The translations under genes and the position numbers were made by a program. From the NCBI GenBank assembly GCA_904399395.1, contig CAJFPJ010000081.1, positions 1-49,356 of the forward strand: DNA of 49,356 nucleotides, read 5' to 3'. Each line of letters starts with the position of its first letter. Position 1 is the first letter of the stretch. Under the pieces are notes generated by a model, which worked only from the letters and a program-made list of their open reading frames with translations, had not been told where the DNA came from and made no database searches. Shown piece by piece: positions 8,040 to 17,305 of this stretch. Origin of the DNA: an uncultured Clostridia bacterium. Lineage in GTDB: Bacteria; Bacillota; Clostridia; Oscillospirales; Acutalibacteraceae.

Positions 8040-8687
8040 TTAAGGACGATATTCCAAAACAGCTGTTTGTTGTTCCATATCTTTCTGGATATCTATCCAT
8101 GGGCCCGGATGAGTGACAGGAACCGGATAAGCATCCAAAAAGGAATCTAGTGTGCTTAATACATCGAAGCCAAAACTTTCAGAACGATAATGCATGGGTA
8201 TTGTCACTGTGGGAGAGAGACGTTTCGCCAGCTCTGCCGCCTCTCCGCCGCTGATCGTGTAGAAACCGCCAACCGGAATCATGGCGGCGTCCAGAGGACC
8301 GATCGCTGCAAGTTCCGCATCAGTAAGGCGGCAACCCAAATCTCCGAAATGGGCAACACGGATTCCGCCCCAGGAAAGAATGTGAATGGTGTTGGGTCCG
8401 CGTTTAGCTCCATTCACGTCGTCATGAAAGGTTGGAAACGTTTCTATCTGGAAAGGAGAGGAAGACTTTTCCTTTCGGATGGAAATGGTTTCTGCCGCGT
8501 TATGGTCGCCGTGACCATGGCTGCAGAGAATAGAGTCTGCCTCCAGGGAAAGAGGAGAAAGCCCCGCAACGGAACCATCCTTATAAGGATCGATTACAAT
8601 GCGATATCCCTCCGCTTCAATTGCAAAGCAGGAGTGTCCATGCCAAGTAATGCGTATGCTGTTTTTCTTGTCTGCTATATTTGCCAT
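8040..8687 (-). CDS. metallo-beta-lactamase-fold metal-dependent hydrolase
   Basis: A 215-residue protein of the UPF0173/YtkL-like branch of the metallo-beta-lactamase superfamily. The metal site is clear: HGHSCF near residue 16, the di-metal motif SHGHGDHNA (HxHxDH), a third ligand in HFGDLG, and a C-terminal IPMHY. The family acts in the cytoplasm on unknown substrates; a phosphodiesterase or lactonase-like role is possible. The GGAGGA SD fits the ATG at 8687 (spacing 8) rather than the in-frame TTG at 8693. It is transcribed alone on the minus strand, convergent with hisHF. Confidence 0.85.
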   Translation of the reverse strand: MANIADKKNSIRITWHGHSCFAIEAEGYRIVIDPYKDGSVAGLSPLSLEADSILCSHGHGDHNAAETISIRKEKSSSPFQIETFPTFHDDVNGAKRGPNTIHILSWGGIRVAHFGDLGCRLTDAELAAIGPLDAAMIPVGGFYTISGGEAAELAKRLSPTVTIPMHYRSESFGFDVLSTLDSFLDAYPVPVTHPGPWIDIQKDMEQQTAVLEYRP

Positions 8688-9044
8688 ATACAATTCCTCC
8701 TTTTCCGGGGCTACGGAAGCCGTTGGTAAAGCGAATGCCGCAGAGAGACCTCTGTGGGGCCTTTATAAGTTGAAACAGGCTTCTGCTTCAGATTTAACCC
8801 CAAATGTTCATACTTTAACTATAACCACATCTCGCAGCAAAAGCAAGATACCAGCCCAAAGAAAGGCTTTTCCAGCGGAAAAAAGAGAGGCGAATAGACC
8901 TAACGGGCCATTCTTTTAGGAACAGGGATGTTAAATCGTTTGGGGGAAGTCTATGTTCCGGCATAATCGAATATATGTAAAAGAGACTCTATCACGAAAG
9001 GGAATGTTTCGGTGGGAGCTTGTATCGATTTTGGAGGTGGAACT
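8688..9044. other. 357-nt divergent intergenic region
   Basis: The region separates the minus-strand hydrolase from the carboxypeptidase gene. An 8-bp hairpin (8738-8757, loop AGAC) lies in the presumed leader of the hydrolase. A weak promoter-like pair, TTGGGG (8940-8945) and CATAAT (8962-8967) with 16-nt spacing, could serve the carboxypeptidase. Short open frames here have no start signals or recognisable content. I see no RNA gene. Confidence 0.45.
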
Positions 9045-10202
9045 ATGAAGAAAAAACGAGTTTTGGCCTGTTTGCTGGCAGTAATTCTGTTTGTTTCGTC
9101 TATCGGCCTGGCTGCCGGCGCTGAGGAGGAAAACACAAAAGAAGATACGCTGGCGGCCCCTTCTGCCATTTTAATGGAGGCCAATACAGGAATGATCTTA
9201 TATGAAAAAAATCCGGATGAAAAACGCCCCTGTGCATCTATCACAAAGGTAATGACTCTCTTGCTTGTTATGGAAGCCTTGGACGACGGGAAAATAGCCC
9301 TTTCTGATATGGTATCGACAAGTGAACACGCAGCTTCCATGGGAGGATCGGATATTTGGCTGAAGCCGGGGGAATCTATGAGCGTGGATGATTTGCTGAA
9401 GGCTACCGTCATAGCTAGTGCCAACGATGCAGCCGTGGCCTTGGCGGAGTATGTCGCCGGCAGTGAAGAGGCTTTCTTGGATCAGATGAATCAGAGAGCC
9501 AAGGAGTTGGGAATGACAAATACAGTCTTTAAAAACTGTAACGGCCTGGATGAGGAGGGCCATGTGACCACCGCCAGAGACGTGGCGATTATGTCCCGTG
9601 AACTCATCAAGCATGAAAAAATCTTTGATTATTCTCAGACTTGGATCGACTATCTCCGGGACGGCCAGACCCAGCTGGTAAATACCAATAAACTGTTAAA
9701 AACCTATAACGGCATCACCGGATTGAAAACCGGGACTACCGGCAAGGCGGGAAGCTGCATCAGTGCCACGGCGGAACGGGACGGCGTTTCCCTGATAGCG
9801 GTTGTATTGGGTTGCGCCAATACAAAGGATCGTTTTTCCTCGGCGGCTTCTCTTTTGGATCAGGGCTTTGCCAACTGGTCGGTGACGGTCCCTACGGTTC
9901 CGCAGGAATCTCTCACAGCTGTGCCGGTGGAAAATGGAATGTTGGATTCTGTTGAGATCCAGGTAGATACTTCACAAGGTGTTGTGGTTCCAAAGGGCAA
10001 AAAAGATCAGGTGACATGCAAGGTGGAACTGAGCGAAAGTGTAACAGCCCCTGTAAAAAAGGGTCAGAAGGTGGGAAAAGTGATCTGCAGCCTGGAGGAT
10101 GAGATCCTTGCGGAATATCCGGTGACGGCTAAGGGGGATGTGGAGGAAATCACCTTCGGTTCCGTCTGGGATCTGTTGATTCGTCAATTTTTGCAGACCT
10201 GA
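9045..10202 (+). CDS. D-alanyl-D-alanine carboxypeptidase (DacF/PBP5 type)
   Basis: A 385-residue exported penicillin-binding protein that trims the terminal D-alanine from peptidoglycan pentapeptides. A signal peptide spans residues 1-25. The S11 active site is complete: S65-I-T-K68, the SAN triad (SANDAAVA) near 125, and KTG in GLKTGTTGKAGS near 215. A C-terminal PBP5_C beta domain is followed by an amphipathic end (VWDLLIRQFLQT) that probably holds it on the membrane. An in-frame start exists at 9012, but GGAGGTGG just before the ATG at 9045 and the signal peptide set the start. A second member of the family lies at 20993; DacF-type enzymes in spore formers often act on cortex or forespore wall, but which one does so here is not shown. 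Confidence 0.93.
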   Translation: MKKKRVLACLLAVILFVSSIGLAAGAEEENTKEDTLAAPSAILMEANTGMILYEKNPDEKRPCASITKVMTLLLVMEALDDGKIALSDMVSTSEHAASMGGSDIWLKPGESMSVDDLLKATVIASANDAAVALAEYVAGSEEAFLDQMNQRAKELGMTNTVFKNCNGLDEEGHVTTARDVAIMSRELIKHEKIFDYSQTWIDYLRDGQTQLVNTNKLLKTYNGITGLKTGTTGKAGSCISATAERDGVSLIAVVLGCANTKDRFSSAASLLDQGFANWSVTVPTVPQESLTAVPVENGMLDSVEIQVDTSQGVVVPKGKKDQVTCKVELSESVTAPVKKGQKVGKVICSLEDEILAEYPVTAKGDVEEITFGSVWDLLIRQFLQT

Positions 10203-10245
10203 GGAAGGAGAAAATGAAAAAAGTATAAATTCTGCCGAGATTTCC

Positions 10246-10274
10246 TTGCAAATATAACGGGTTTATTGTAAAAT
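10246..10274 (+). promoter_or_regulatory. pgi promoter
   Basis: TTGCAA at 10246-10251, 17 nt, TAAAAT at 10269-10274. The start would be near 10281, followed by AGGGGG as SD before the ATG at 10315. Confidence 0.7.
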
Positions 10275-10314
10275 AAAATCAAACTTAATTCGTTGTATTT
10301 AGGGGGAACCGTGA

Positions 10315-11655
10315 ATGACGATCAAAGTACATACACAACATCTTTCCGATTTTATTAGCGAGAATGAATATATTGCGGCTGCGCCGCAGGTAAAGCTGGC
10401 CCATGAGACTCTACACAATGGAACTGGGCTTGGGAATGATTTCCTCGGCTGGGTTACACTTCCTACAGAGTATGATAAAGAAGAATTTGCCCGCATTAAG
10501 GCCGCAGCAAAAAAAATTCAGAGCGATACGGATGTTTTTATTGTGATCGGTATCGGAGGCTCTTATCTGGGGGCCAGGGCGGCTATCGAATTTTTGAAAT
10601 CCAATAATTACAATGCACTGCCTAAGAATACACCGGATATCTATTTTGCAGGCAACAGCATTAGTTCCACGGCTTTGAGCGAACTTCTCCGCATCTGCGA
10701 AGGTAAGAATGTTTCAATCAATATGATTTCAAAGTCGGGAACTACCACGGAGCCGGCTATCGCGTTTCGTGTTTTGCGGGAACTGCTGGAAAAGAAATAC
10801 GGAAAAGAAGGAGCCCGCAGCCGCATTTATTGCACAACTGATAGAGCCAAAGGAACTCTGAAGCATCTGGCAGATCAGGAGGGATATGAGACGTTTGTAG
10901 TCCCGGACGATGTGGGAGGACGTTACTCGGTGCTGACTGCTGTGGGCCTGCTTCCTATTGCTGTTTCAGGGGCGGATATCGATGCTCTGATGGCCGGAGC
11001 TGCTAGGGCACAAAAGGAACTTATGGAGCCTGAGTTGGAAAAGAATGACTGCTATAAGTACGCTGCAGTTCGTAATATCCTTTACCGTAAGGGCAAGGAG
11101 ACAGAGATTCTGGTGAGCTATGAGCCCTGCTTTACCATGATGTGCGAGTGGTGGAAACAGCTTTTTGGTGAAAGCGAGGGCAAGGATAATAAGGGCTTGT
11201 TCCCGGCATCCTGTGTCTTTTCCACAGATTTGCATTCTATGGGGCAATATATTCAGCAGGGGCGCCGCAATCTGATGGAAACGGTGGTGCTTTTTGAGAA
11301 AGCCAAGGAAGAGATCGTGATCGGGAACGATCCCGAGAATGTAGACGGCCTCAATTTCTTGGAAGGCAAAACGATGGATTATATCAACAGGAAGGCATTT
11401 GAAGGAACGGTTTTGGCCCATACAGACGGCGATGTTCCCAATGTTGTGGTGGAGGCTCCCGATTTTTCAGAAGATACTCTAGGCTATTTGATTTATTTCT
11501 TTGAAAAGGCCTGCGCTGTCTCCGGTTATATGATGGGGATCAATCCTTTTGATCAGCCCGGCGTGGAAAATTATAAAAAGAATATGTTTGCACTTTTGGG
11601 CAAACCTGGCTATGAATCTGAAAAAGCGGCTCTGGAGGCTCGTCTCGGCAAATAA
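10315..11655 (+). CDS. pgi: glucose-6-phosphate isomerase
   Basis: A 446-residue cytoplasmic SIS-fold enzyme interconverting glucose 6-phosphate and fructose 6-phosphate, of the short Gram-positive type (about 450 residues). Sugar-phosphate-binding motifs are visible: [14 protein letters not shown] near 80-95 and [14 protein letters not shown] near 140. The catalytic-loop region [15 protein letters not shown] and the C-terminal [16 protein letters not shown] signature are also present. It has its own promoter and is followed by a small P-loop gene after 58 nt with no terminator between, so the two may be co-transcribed. Confidence 0.97.
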   Translation: MTIKVHTQHLSDFISENEYIAAAPQVKLAHETLHNGTGLGNDFLGWVTLPTEYDKEEFARIKAAAKKIQSDTDVFIVIGIGGSYLGARAAIEFLKSNNYNALPKNTPDIYFAGNSISSTALSELLRICEGKNVSINMISKSGTTTEPAIAFRVLRELLEKKYGKEGARSRIYCTTDRAKGTLKHLADQEGYETFVVPDDVGGRYSVLTAVGLLPIAVSGADIDALMAGAARAQKELMEPELEKNDCYKYAAVRNILYRKGKETEILVSYEPCFTMMCEWWKQLFGESEGKDNKGLFPASCVFSTDLHSMGQYIQQGRRNLMETVVLFEKAKEEIVIGNDPENVDGLNFLEGKTMDYINRKAFEGTVLAHTDGDVPNVVVEAPDFSEDTLGYLIYFFEKACAVSGYMMGINPFDQPGVENYKKNMFALLGKPGYESEKAALEARLGK

Positions 11656-11713
11656 TGAAGTTGTAAGTCCCTCCGCGAAGGCGGATAAAAAATAATATAG
11701 GGGGAGATTTAAA

Positions 11714-12130
11714 ATGATCACTCTTATCGTTGGTAAAAAAGGCTCCGGCAAAACCAAGAAGCTTATAGAACGCGCAAACGAGGCTGTAAAAACTTCTGAC
11801 GGAAATGTAATTGTTATTGAAAAAGGGCTTAAGCTCACATATGATATTTCTCATCAGGCCAGGCTGGTGGATTCTGATGCCTATGGAATCAAAGGCTCCG
11901 ATGCCCTGTATGGCTTTGTTTCCGGAATTTGCGCCGGTAACTATGACGTAACAGATATTTTTATCGATTCCACTTTGAAGATCATCGGCTCGGATCCGGA
12001 AACGCTCAAGGAGTATGCTGAAAAGATGAATGTGCTTTCCCAGCAGGCGGGTGTGAAGATTACACAACTTGTGTCCCTCACTGCAGATGAACTCCCCGAA
12101 GGCGTAAAAGCTGTAGCAGAGATTATTTGA
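11714..12130 (+). CDS. small P-loop ATP-binding protein, function unknown
   Basis: A 138-residue protein starting directly with a Walker A loop (GKKGSGKT, residues 7-14). A hydrophobic strand ending in an aspartate (DIFIDS, about residue 80) is a plausible Walker B. No other domain is present, and the C-terminal part is helical with a final LPEGVKAVAEII. I do not recognise a specific function; comparable short proteins in Clostridia carry only generic ATP-binding names. AGGGGGAG is the SD. The gene follows pgi and ends at a strong terminator. Confidence 0.7.
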   Translation: MITLIVGKKGSGKTKKLIERANEAVKTSDGNVIVIEKGLKLTYDISHQARLVDSDAYGIKGSDALYGFVSGICAGNYDVTDIFIDSTLKIIGSDPETLKEYAEKMNVLSQQAGVKITQLVSLTADELPEGVKAVAEII

Positions 12131-12149
12131 TTCTTTGATAAAGAAGCGG

Positions 12150-12180
12150 CTGCCGGAGTCTTTTCTCCGGCAGTTTCTTT
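12150..12180 (+). terminator. intrinsic terminator
   Basis: A 9-bp GC-rich stem (12150-12158 with 12165-12173), extended by AAAGAA/TTCTTT pairing outside, is followed by TTTCTTT. It closes the pgi/P-loop unit. Confidence 0.75.
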
Positions 12181-12210
12181 GTGATTTTCCCAATTTCGTG
12201 TAATTTTCTA

Positions 12211-12239
12211 TTGACAAACGGTGTGGGAATCTTTATAAT
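12211..12239 (+). promoter_or_regulatory. perfect-consensus promoter of yceD-rpmF
   Basis: TTGACA (12211-12216), 17 nt, TATAAT (12234-12239): a full match to the sigma-A consensus. This fits strong expression of a ribosomal protein. It excludes the upstream in-frame starts at 12239 and 12242, because transcription begins after them. Confidence 0.9.
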
Positions 12240-12268
12240 TGATGAATGTAGCGTTCGGGGTGTTGAGA

Positions 12269-12763
12269 ATGATTCTGGACTTAAAACGAATTTTTGCAGG
12301 GGAAAGTGAGAAGCTTCCTTTTGTATTTGAGATGGATTTATCCGATACAGAATGGAGCGGGCAGTATCCCTTTATTTCTCCAATTTCAGTGGAGGGCTCC
12401 GTTTCCGCTGTTGCGGGAGAAGCACTGCTGGAAGCAAAAGTTTCATTTGAGTTTTCTATGCCTTGTGATCGTTGTATGGAAGAAATACGAGAACGGCGAA
12501 CAAGTCGTTTTTCGCATGTGCTGGTTCCCAGATTGGAAAATGAGGATAACGACAGATATATTTCTGTGGAAGGGGATTCCGTAGATTTAGACGAGCTCCT
12601 TCGTATGGATATTTTGTTGGAGATTCCTTCTAAGTTCTTATGCAGAGAGGATTGCAAAGGATTGTGCCCTTCCTGTGGGAAGAATCTGAATGATGGGCCA
12701 TGCGGTTGTAATTTGCATCAGGTAGACCCTCGCCTTGAGGCTCTCAGGAAACTGATAGATTAG
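12269..12763 (+). CDS. yceD: DUF177/YceD family protein
   Basis: A 164-residue protein of the YceD family, which is almost always encoded directly upstream of rpmF and is linked to 23S rRNA/large-subunit metabolism. A central CDRCMEEI motif near residue 70 and a C-terminal four-cysteine group (CREDCKGLCPSCGKN...CGC) suggest metal binding. I set the start at ATG 12269 because it is the first start downstream of the predicted transcript start and has GGGGTG 6 nt upstream. rpmF follows after 23 nt. Confidence 0.88.
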   Translation: MILDLKRIFAGESEKLPFVFEMDLSDTEWSGQYPFISPISVEGSVSAVAGEALLEAKVSFEFSMPCDRCMEEIRERRTSRFSHVLVPRLENEDNDRYISVEGDSVDLDELLRMDILLEIPSKFLCREDCKGLCPSCGKNLNDGPCGCNLHQVDPRLEALRKLID

Positions 12764-12786
12764 CGCTAGCATAAGGAGGTGCTGAC

Positions 12787-12969
12787 ATGGCGGTACCCAA
12801 GAGAAAAGTATCCAGTGCACGGCAGAATAAGAGACGTTCCAATGTTTGGAAGCTGGACGCTCCTGCACTGATGAGATGCCCGAAGTGTGGAGAATTCAAA
12901 TCTCCTCATAGAGTATGTGGCGCTTGCGGATACTATAACGGTAGAGAAGTAATTAAGAAGGAAGCTTGA
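12787..12969 (+). CDS. rpmF: 50S ribosomal protein L32
   Basis: A 60-residue protein with the typical MAVPKRKVSSARQNKRRS start. It has an intact zinc ribbon: C31-P-K-C34 and C44-G-A-C47. This is the four-cysteine (zinc-binding) form. AAGGAGG lies just upstream of the ATG. A strong terminator ends the two-gene transcript. Confidence 0.98.
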   Translation: MAVPKRKVSSARQNKRRSNVWKLDAPALMRCPKCGEFKSPHRVCGACGYYNGREVIKKEA

Positions 12970-12987
12970 GTGATTTCTTCTAATTCC

Positions 12988-13024
12988 AAAAAATAGAGAA
13001 GGAGAAATCCTTCTCTATTTTTTT
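12988..13024 (+). terminator. intrinsic terminator after rpmF
   Basis: A 16-bp perfect stem (12988-13003 with 13008-13023), GAAA loop, ending in TTTTTTT. Confidence 0.93.
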
Positions 13025-13064
13025 GCCGTCAGAGTATAAATAACGAAAAGGAGGCGGATTCTGC

Positions 13065-14384
13065 ATGTCTGTTACGATTTCTTCTGTTGTTCCGGGCAGC
13101 GCTGCTCAGAAAGCGGGAATACTGCCAGGAGAGACCCTAATTTCCATCAATCAGAATGATATCTGTGATATTTTAGATTATCGCTTTTATGAGACGGAAA
13201 AAAAGCTGCGAATTCTTTTGCAGGATACCGCTGGCAGGAAACGGGAAGTGGTGATCCGCAAGGGGGAATATCAGGCTATCGGTCTGGAATTTGAGACTTA
13301 TCTGATGGATCAGCAGCATTCCTGTCGAAACCGTTGTATTTTCTGCTTTATAGATCAGCTTCCCAAAGGCTTGCGGAAGAGTCTTTATTTCAAGGATGAC
13401 GATTCGAGACTTTCGTTTCTGTTTGGAAATTATATAACGCTTACAAATCTCAGTGAACATGAAGTGAGTCGGATTATCAAGATGCATATCAGTCCGATTA
13501 ATATTTCTGTGCATACCACGAATCCGGAGCTTCGAGTGAAAATGATGGGGAATCGCTTTGCGGGGGAATCGTTGCGTATCCTTTACCGCTTTGCAGAAGC
13601 CGGCATCCGTCTGAACTGTCAGATGGTTCTGTGTCCCGGAATAAATGACGGCCCTGAGCTGGAGCGCTCTCTGAATGACTTGCTCCCGCTGTATCCGGCT
13701 GTGCAGAGTATTGCACTGGTGCCTGTAGGTCTGACCAGATATCGAGAAGGGCTTTATCCTTTGGAACCGTATAATCGGGATACGGCCAGAGCCGTAATTG
13801 AAATCGCTGAGCGGTACGGGCAGACTATGTATGAAAAGCATGGCGTCCGCATTTGCTACGCGGCAGACGAATTTTATCTGAAAGCGGAGCTTCCTATTCC
13901 TGAAGCAGCTTTCTACGGGGATTTTGATCAGTTGGAAAATGGCGTTGGGCTGATGGCAAATATGAAGGAAGAATTTGCTGATGCGCTGGAGGATCTGCCG
14001 GAACATCCGGAAAAGCTGCCTCCTAGAAGAATCACCTTAGCCACGGGTGCGGCTGCTGCGCCCTTTTTGGATACTTTGCTTGACGAACTGCGGCAAAAAT
14101 GCCATAATTTAACGTGTAATGTGGTTCCCATACTCAATCATTTTTTCGGTGAGCGTATCAATGTGGCAGGTTTGATAACGGGAAGCGATCTGAAAGAGCA
14201 GCTTCACGGGAAAGAACTTGGGGAAGAGCTTCTTCTTCCCGCAGTTATGTTGAGACATGAAGGGGATCTTTTCCTCGATGACGTTTCTTTGGTGGAATTG
14301 GAGGAGGAACTGGGAGTTCCGATTCGTTTGGTTCCAGAGGATGGATATGCATTTTACCGCGCGGTTATGGGAATAGAAGAATAG
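13065..14384 (+). CDS. DUF512 protein with PDZ and radical-SAM-like domains
   Basis: A 439-residue protein of the conserved clostridial DUF512 family. Residues 1-60 form a PDZ-like domain (SVVPGSAAQKAGILPGE). A cysteine motif C87-x3-C91-x2-C94 (CRNRCIFC), as used by radical SAM enzymes to bind [4Fe-4S], is followed by FIDQLPKGLRKSLYFKDDD. The C-terminal half is the DUF512 domain proper. Substrate and reaction are not known for the family. The strong SD AAGGAGGCGG fits the ATG. It is followed by der after 12 nt and is often found next to it in Clostridia, which hints at a ribosome- or RNA-related role (inference). Confidence 0.88.
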   Translation: MSVTISSVVPGSAAQKAGILPGETLISINQNDICDILDYRFYETEKKLRILLQDTAGRKREVVIRKGEYQAIGLEFETYLMDQQHSCRNRCIFCFIDQLPKGLRKSLYFKDDDSRLSFLFGNYITLTNLSEHEVSRIIKMHISPINISVHTTNPELRVKMMGNRFAGESLRILYRFAEAGIRLNCQMVLCPGINDGPELERSLNDLLPLYPAVQSIALVPVGLTRYREGLYPLEPYNRDTARAVIEIAERYGQTMYEKHGVRICYAADEFYLKAELPIPEAAFYGDFDQLENGVGLMANMKEEFADALEDLPEHPEKLPPRRITLATGAAAAPFLDTLLDELRQKCHNLTCNVVPILNHFFGERINVAGLITGSDLKEQLHGKELGEELLLPAVMLRHEGDLFLDDVSLVELEEELGVPIRLVPEDGYAFYRAVMGIEE

Positions 14385-14396
14385 GAGGCGAAAGCC

Positions 14397-15719
14397 ATGG
14401 CAAAGCCATTAGTGGCTATTGTGGGAAGGCCTAATGTGGGGAAATCAACCCTTTTTAATAAACTAATCGGGCAGAAGCTCTCTATTGTGGATGATACTCC
14501 CGGTGTTACCAGAGACCGCATATATGGGGAATGCGAGTGGAGCGGCCGGAAATTTTCTCTTGTGGATACCGGCGGGATAGAACCAAACACCGGAGATGTA
14601 ATTTTGTCCCAGATGCGGGCTCAGGCTCAGTTGGCCATAGATGGTGCGGATGTGATTATCTTTGTGACGGATCTGCATACAGGCATGGTAGCAACGGATT
14701 CCGATGTGGCTACTATGCTTTTGAAGAGCGGAAGGCCGGTTGTGCTCTGTGTCAATAAATGCGACACAGTGGGGGCCCCGCCGCCGGAATTCTATGAGTT
14801 TTATAATCTTGGCCTAGGAGATCCTGTTCAGGTCTCTTCTATCCACGGCCATGGCACCGGCGATCTTTTGGATCGGGTCCTGGAGTATTTTCCTTCTGAA
14901 GAAGAGGAAGAAAAAGAGGGAGAGCGCATCCGGGTGGCCATTATTGGAAAACCGAATGTTGGGAAAAGCTCTCTGGTAAATTATATTACGGGCGAAGAGC
15001 GCTGTATCGTATCTGATATCGCGGGCACTACACGGGATGCCATCGACACAGAAGTGGAAAATGAATACGGCCTCTTTACACTGATTGACACGGCGGGACT
15101 CAGACGCAGAAACAAGGTGGAGGATGCCATCGAAAAATATAGTGTTCTGCGGGCGCAGATGGCTATAGAACGGGCCGATGTATGTGTAATTATGATCGAC
15201 GCTTCTGTGGGCTTCACAGAGCAGGATTCTAAGGTGGCCGGCCTGGCCCATGAGGCTGGAAAGGGTTGTGTCATCGTTGTGAATAAATGGGATACCATTG
15301 AAAAAGATGGAAGAACCATGCAGGAATACAGGGCGCAGCTGGAAAAGGATTTTTCTTTTATGCCCTATGCTCCTTTCCTTTTCATTTCTGCCAAGACTGG
15401 CCAGAGGGTGGAGCGTCTCTTTAACTTAATCAAGCATGTGGCAAATTCCAATTCCATGCGGATTGCGACAGGAATGCTCAATGATGTGCTGGCGCAGGCA
15501 ACCGCCAGGGTGCAGCCTCCCACGGATAAGGGTCGCAGGCTGAAGATTTATTATATGACCCAGGCGACCACTAAGCCACCGACCTTTGTTTGTTTTGTCA
15601 ATTCTGCGGAACTGTTTCATTTTTCCTATCAGCGGTATTTGGAAAACAGGATTCGTGAAACATTTGGAATGGAAGGCACCCCGATCCGTTTTATCATTCG
15701 TGAGCGGGGAGACAAATAA
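14397..15719 (+). CDS. der: ribosome biogenesis GTPase Der (EngA)
   Basis: A 440-residue protein with two tandem GTPase domains and a C-terminal KH-like domain. It is needed for late assembly of the 50S subunit. The first P-loop is GRPNVGKST (residues 9-17) with DTPGVTRD and NKCD. The second P-loop, GKPNVGKSS, begins near residue 183, with DTAGLRRR and NKWD. The KH domain covers about 355-440 and ends with GTPIRFIIRERG. Length is normal. AGGAGGCG precedes the ATG. plsY follows after 15 nt. Confidence 0.98.
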   Translation: MAKPLVAIVGRPNVGKSTLFNKLIGQKLSIVDDTPGVTRDRIYGECEWSGRKFSLVDTGGIEPNTGDVILSQMRAQAQLAIDGADVIIFVTDLHTGMVATDSDVATMLLKSGRPVVLCVNKCDTVGAPPPEFYEFYNLGLGDPVQVSSIHGHGTGDLLDRVLEYFPSEEEEEKEGERIRVAIIGKPNVGKSSLVNYITGEERCIVSDIAGTTRDAIDTEVENEYGLFTLIDTAGLRRRNKVEDAIEKYSVLRAQMAIERADVCVIMIDASVGFTEQDSKVAGLAHEAGKGCVIVVNKWDTIEKDGRTMQEYRAQLEKDFSFMPYAPFLFISAKTGQRVERLFNLIKHVANSNSMRIATGMLNDVLAQATARVQPPTDKGRRLKIYYMTQATTKPPTFVCFVNSAELFHFSYQRYLENRIRETFGMEGTPIRFIIRERGDK

Positions 15720-15734
15720 TAAAGGAGTGAGCCC

Positions 15735-16436
15735 ATGCTGTATTTTATTCTTTCTGCAGCATTAACTGCACTGATAGCCTATCTGTTGGGAAGCATCAGC
15801 TTTTCCATTTTATTTACAAAGCTTTTTGATCAGAAAAAAGATATCCGCTCCATGGGGAGCGGAAACGCAGGAGCTACGAATGTCTTGCGGTCCGTAGGTG
15901 TAAAGGCTGCTATTTTTACGTTTATCTTTGATTTTGCAAAAGGTGTGCTCTCCGTTTTTATCGGCAAAATGATTTTTCAGTATCTGGCAATTCCCAATAT
16001 TTCTGAAATTAGCGATTTTGAGTTGATCCAGTTCGGAGCATACATAGCCGGTTTCTTCTGTGTGATGGGGCATATTTTCCCTTTGTATTTTGGATTCAAA
16101 GGCGGAAAAGGTGTTCTGACCAGTTGGGCGATTATCGCTTTGATCGATTGGCGTTCTTTTATAGCGGTGATTGTGGTATTTCTCATTGTATTTCTTTTTT
16201 CAAAAATTGTTTCTCTGGCCTCCATCTGTGCCGCTGCTTCTTACCCGATTTGTACGCTGGTCTTTAATCTGGGAATAGCTTATCTGTGGCAGCATTCTGT
16301 CACTATATGGTATGTACTCATTACATTCTTAGTGGGAACTCTGCAGGCAGGCATTCTTATTTGGAAGCATCGTTCCAATATTCAAAGAATCCGCCAGGGA
16401 ACAGAAAAGAAGATCACAATCAAGAAAAAATCATAA
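15735..16436 (+). CDS. plsY: acyl-phosphate glycerol-3-phosphate acyltransferase PlsY
   Basis: A 233-residue integral membrane enzyme that moves the acyl group from acyl-phosphate (made by PlsX) to glycerol 3-phosphate, the first step of phospholipid synthesis. Conserved loops are present: GSISFSILF, then GSGNAGATNVLR (phosphate binding, about 36-47), and the glycine-rich FKGGKGV (about 118-124). There are at least five transmembrane helices, and a basic tail ends in KKITIKKKS. AAAGGAG is the SD. It ends the DUF512-der-plsY run at a terminator. Confidence 0.96.
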   Translation: MLYFILSAALTALIAYLLGSISFSILFTKLFDQKKDIRSMGSGNAGATNVLRSVGVKAAIFTFIFDFAKGVLSVFIGKMIFQYLAIPNISEISDFELIQFGAYIAGFFCVMGHIFPLYFGFKGGKGVLTSWAIIALIDWRSFIAVIVVFLIVFLFSKIVSLASICAAASYPICTLVFNLGIAYLWQHSVTIWYVLITFLVGTLQAGILIWKHRSNIQRIRQGTEKKITIKKKS

Positions 16437-16449
16437 GGATATAGATTTT

Positions 16450-16487
16450 CTCCGCTCTGCACGACCGGCAGAGCGGAGTTTATTTTA
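16450..16487 (+). terminator. intrinsic terminator after plsY
   Basis: An 11-bp GC-rich stem (16450-16460 with 16468-16478), loop ACGACCG, then TTTATTTTA. Confidence 0.9.
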
Positions 16488-16548
16488 GCGTTCAGAGCGC
16501 TGGAACCCCGATTCTAGAACTGAAGCTGTGTTGCAGAAGGAGGAAAAG

Positions 16549-17238
16549 ATGGAGGAGAACAAATATCCCATTTTGCTGAGGGCCTGTTTGGCAGAGCGAT
16601 TTGGAAGAAAAATTTTGTATAACGGGGGTCTAATAGCTGAAGCGGGCTTTATATATCTTTTAGGAGAACCGGATAAGGAATGGCTAGAAAAGCTGAGATG
16701 CCAATGGAGCGATAGAATGTTTGTGTGCGTTTCCCAAAAATGGGAACAGGCACTTTTAGAGAAGTATCCAGGCTTAATATGTACGATCCGATTTGAAATG
16801 AAAGCACTCAAATCAGAGCACCTCCCTGCGATAACCAGCTATATGCTTCCGGAGAGCTTCCAGCTGACGCCGTTTGGAAAGCATGAATTTGAGCTTCATC
16901 CGTTTTATCATGGAAGCCGATACTCTAATTATGAGGAATTTGAGAAATATGGAAGCGGCGCCGTGATATGGCATGAAGGTAAAATCGTAGCCTCCGCGTC
17001 CTCTTTCCTCTCGTATCAAAAGGAGGTAGAAGTGGACGTTTTTACGCAGAAAGAATATAGAAGGCGTGGATTTGCAGCGGCATGTGTGGCATACATGTTG
17101 GCAGATTGCCAAAAGAAGGGGATCACCGCACACTGGGATGCGCAAAATATAGCCTCCCGCCATTTAGCGGAAAAGTTAGGATACCGGCTTGAGAGGGACT
17201 ATAAGGCGTATTCCTTTCTGGCTCCGGAAGAACCATAA
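16549..17238 (+). CDS. GNAT family acetyltransferase (two-part)
   Basis: A 229-residue protein. The N-terminal half (1-110) has no clear motif. The C-terminal half is a GNAT domain: VDVFTQKEYRRRGFAAACVAYML, with the acetyl-CoA loop R-R-G-F-A-A, then the strand/helix AHWDAQNIASRHLAEKLGYR. The layout resembles the GNAT_acetyltr_2/FR47-like group with a degenerate N-terminal repeat. Substrate is unknown. The SD AAGGAGG sets the ATG at 16549 rather than the in-frame TTG at 16528. It converges with rpmB, sharing a terminator. Confidence 0.8.
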   Translation: MEENKYPILLRACLAERFGRKILYNGGLIAEAGFIYLLGEPDKEWLEKLRCQWSDRMFVCVSQKWEQALLEKYPGLICTIRFEMKALKSEHLPAITSYMLPESFQLTPFGKHEFELHPFYHGSRYSNYEEFEKYGSGAVIWHEGKIVASASSFLSYQKEVEVDVFTQKEYRRRGFAAACVAYMLADCQKKGITAHWDAQNIASRHLAEKLGYRLERDYKAYSFLAPEEP

Positions 17239-17256
17239 AATATGGAAAATATATAG

Positions 17257-17291
17257 AAAAAAGGAGTCTTCTTTAAGAAGACTCCTTTAAC
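17257..17291. terminator. terminator between the GNAT gene and rpmB, mainly for rpmB
   Basis: A 12-bp stem (17260-17271 with 17277-17288). On the minus strand it is followed by TTTTTT, so it terminates rpmB. On the plus side only TTTAA follows, giving weaker termination of the acetyltransferase transcript. Confidence 0.8.
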
Positions 17292-17305
17292 GTTTCGGAT
17301 CCATA

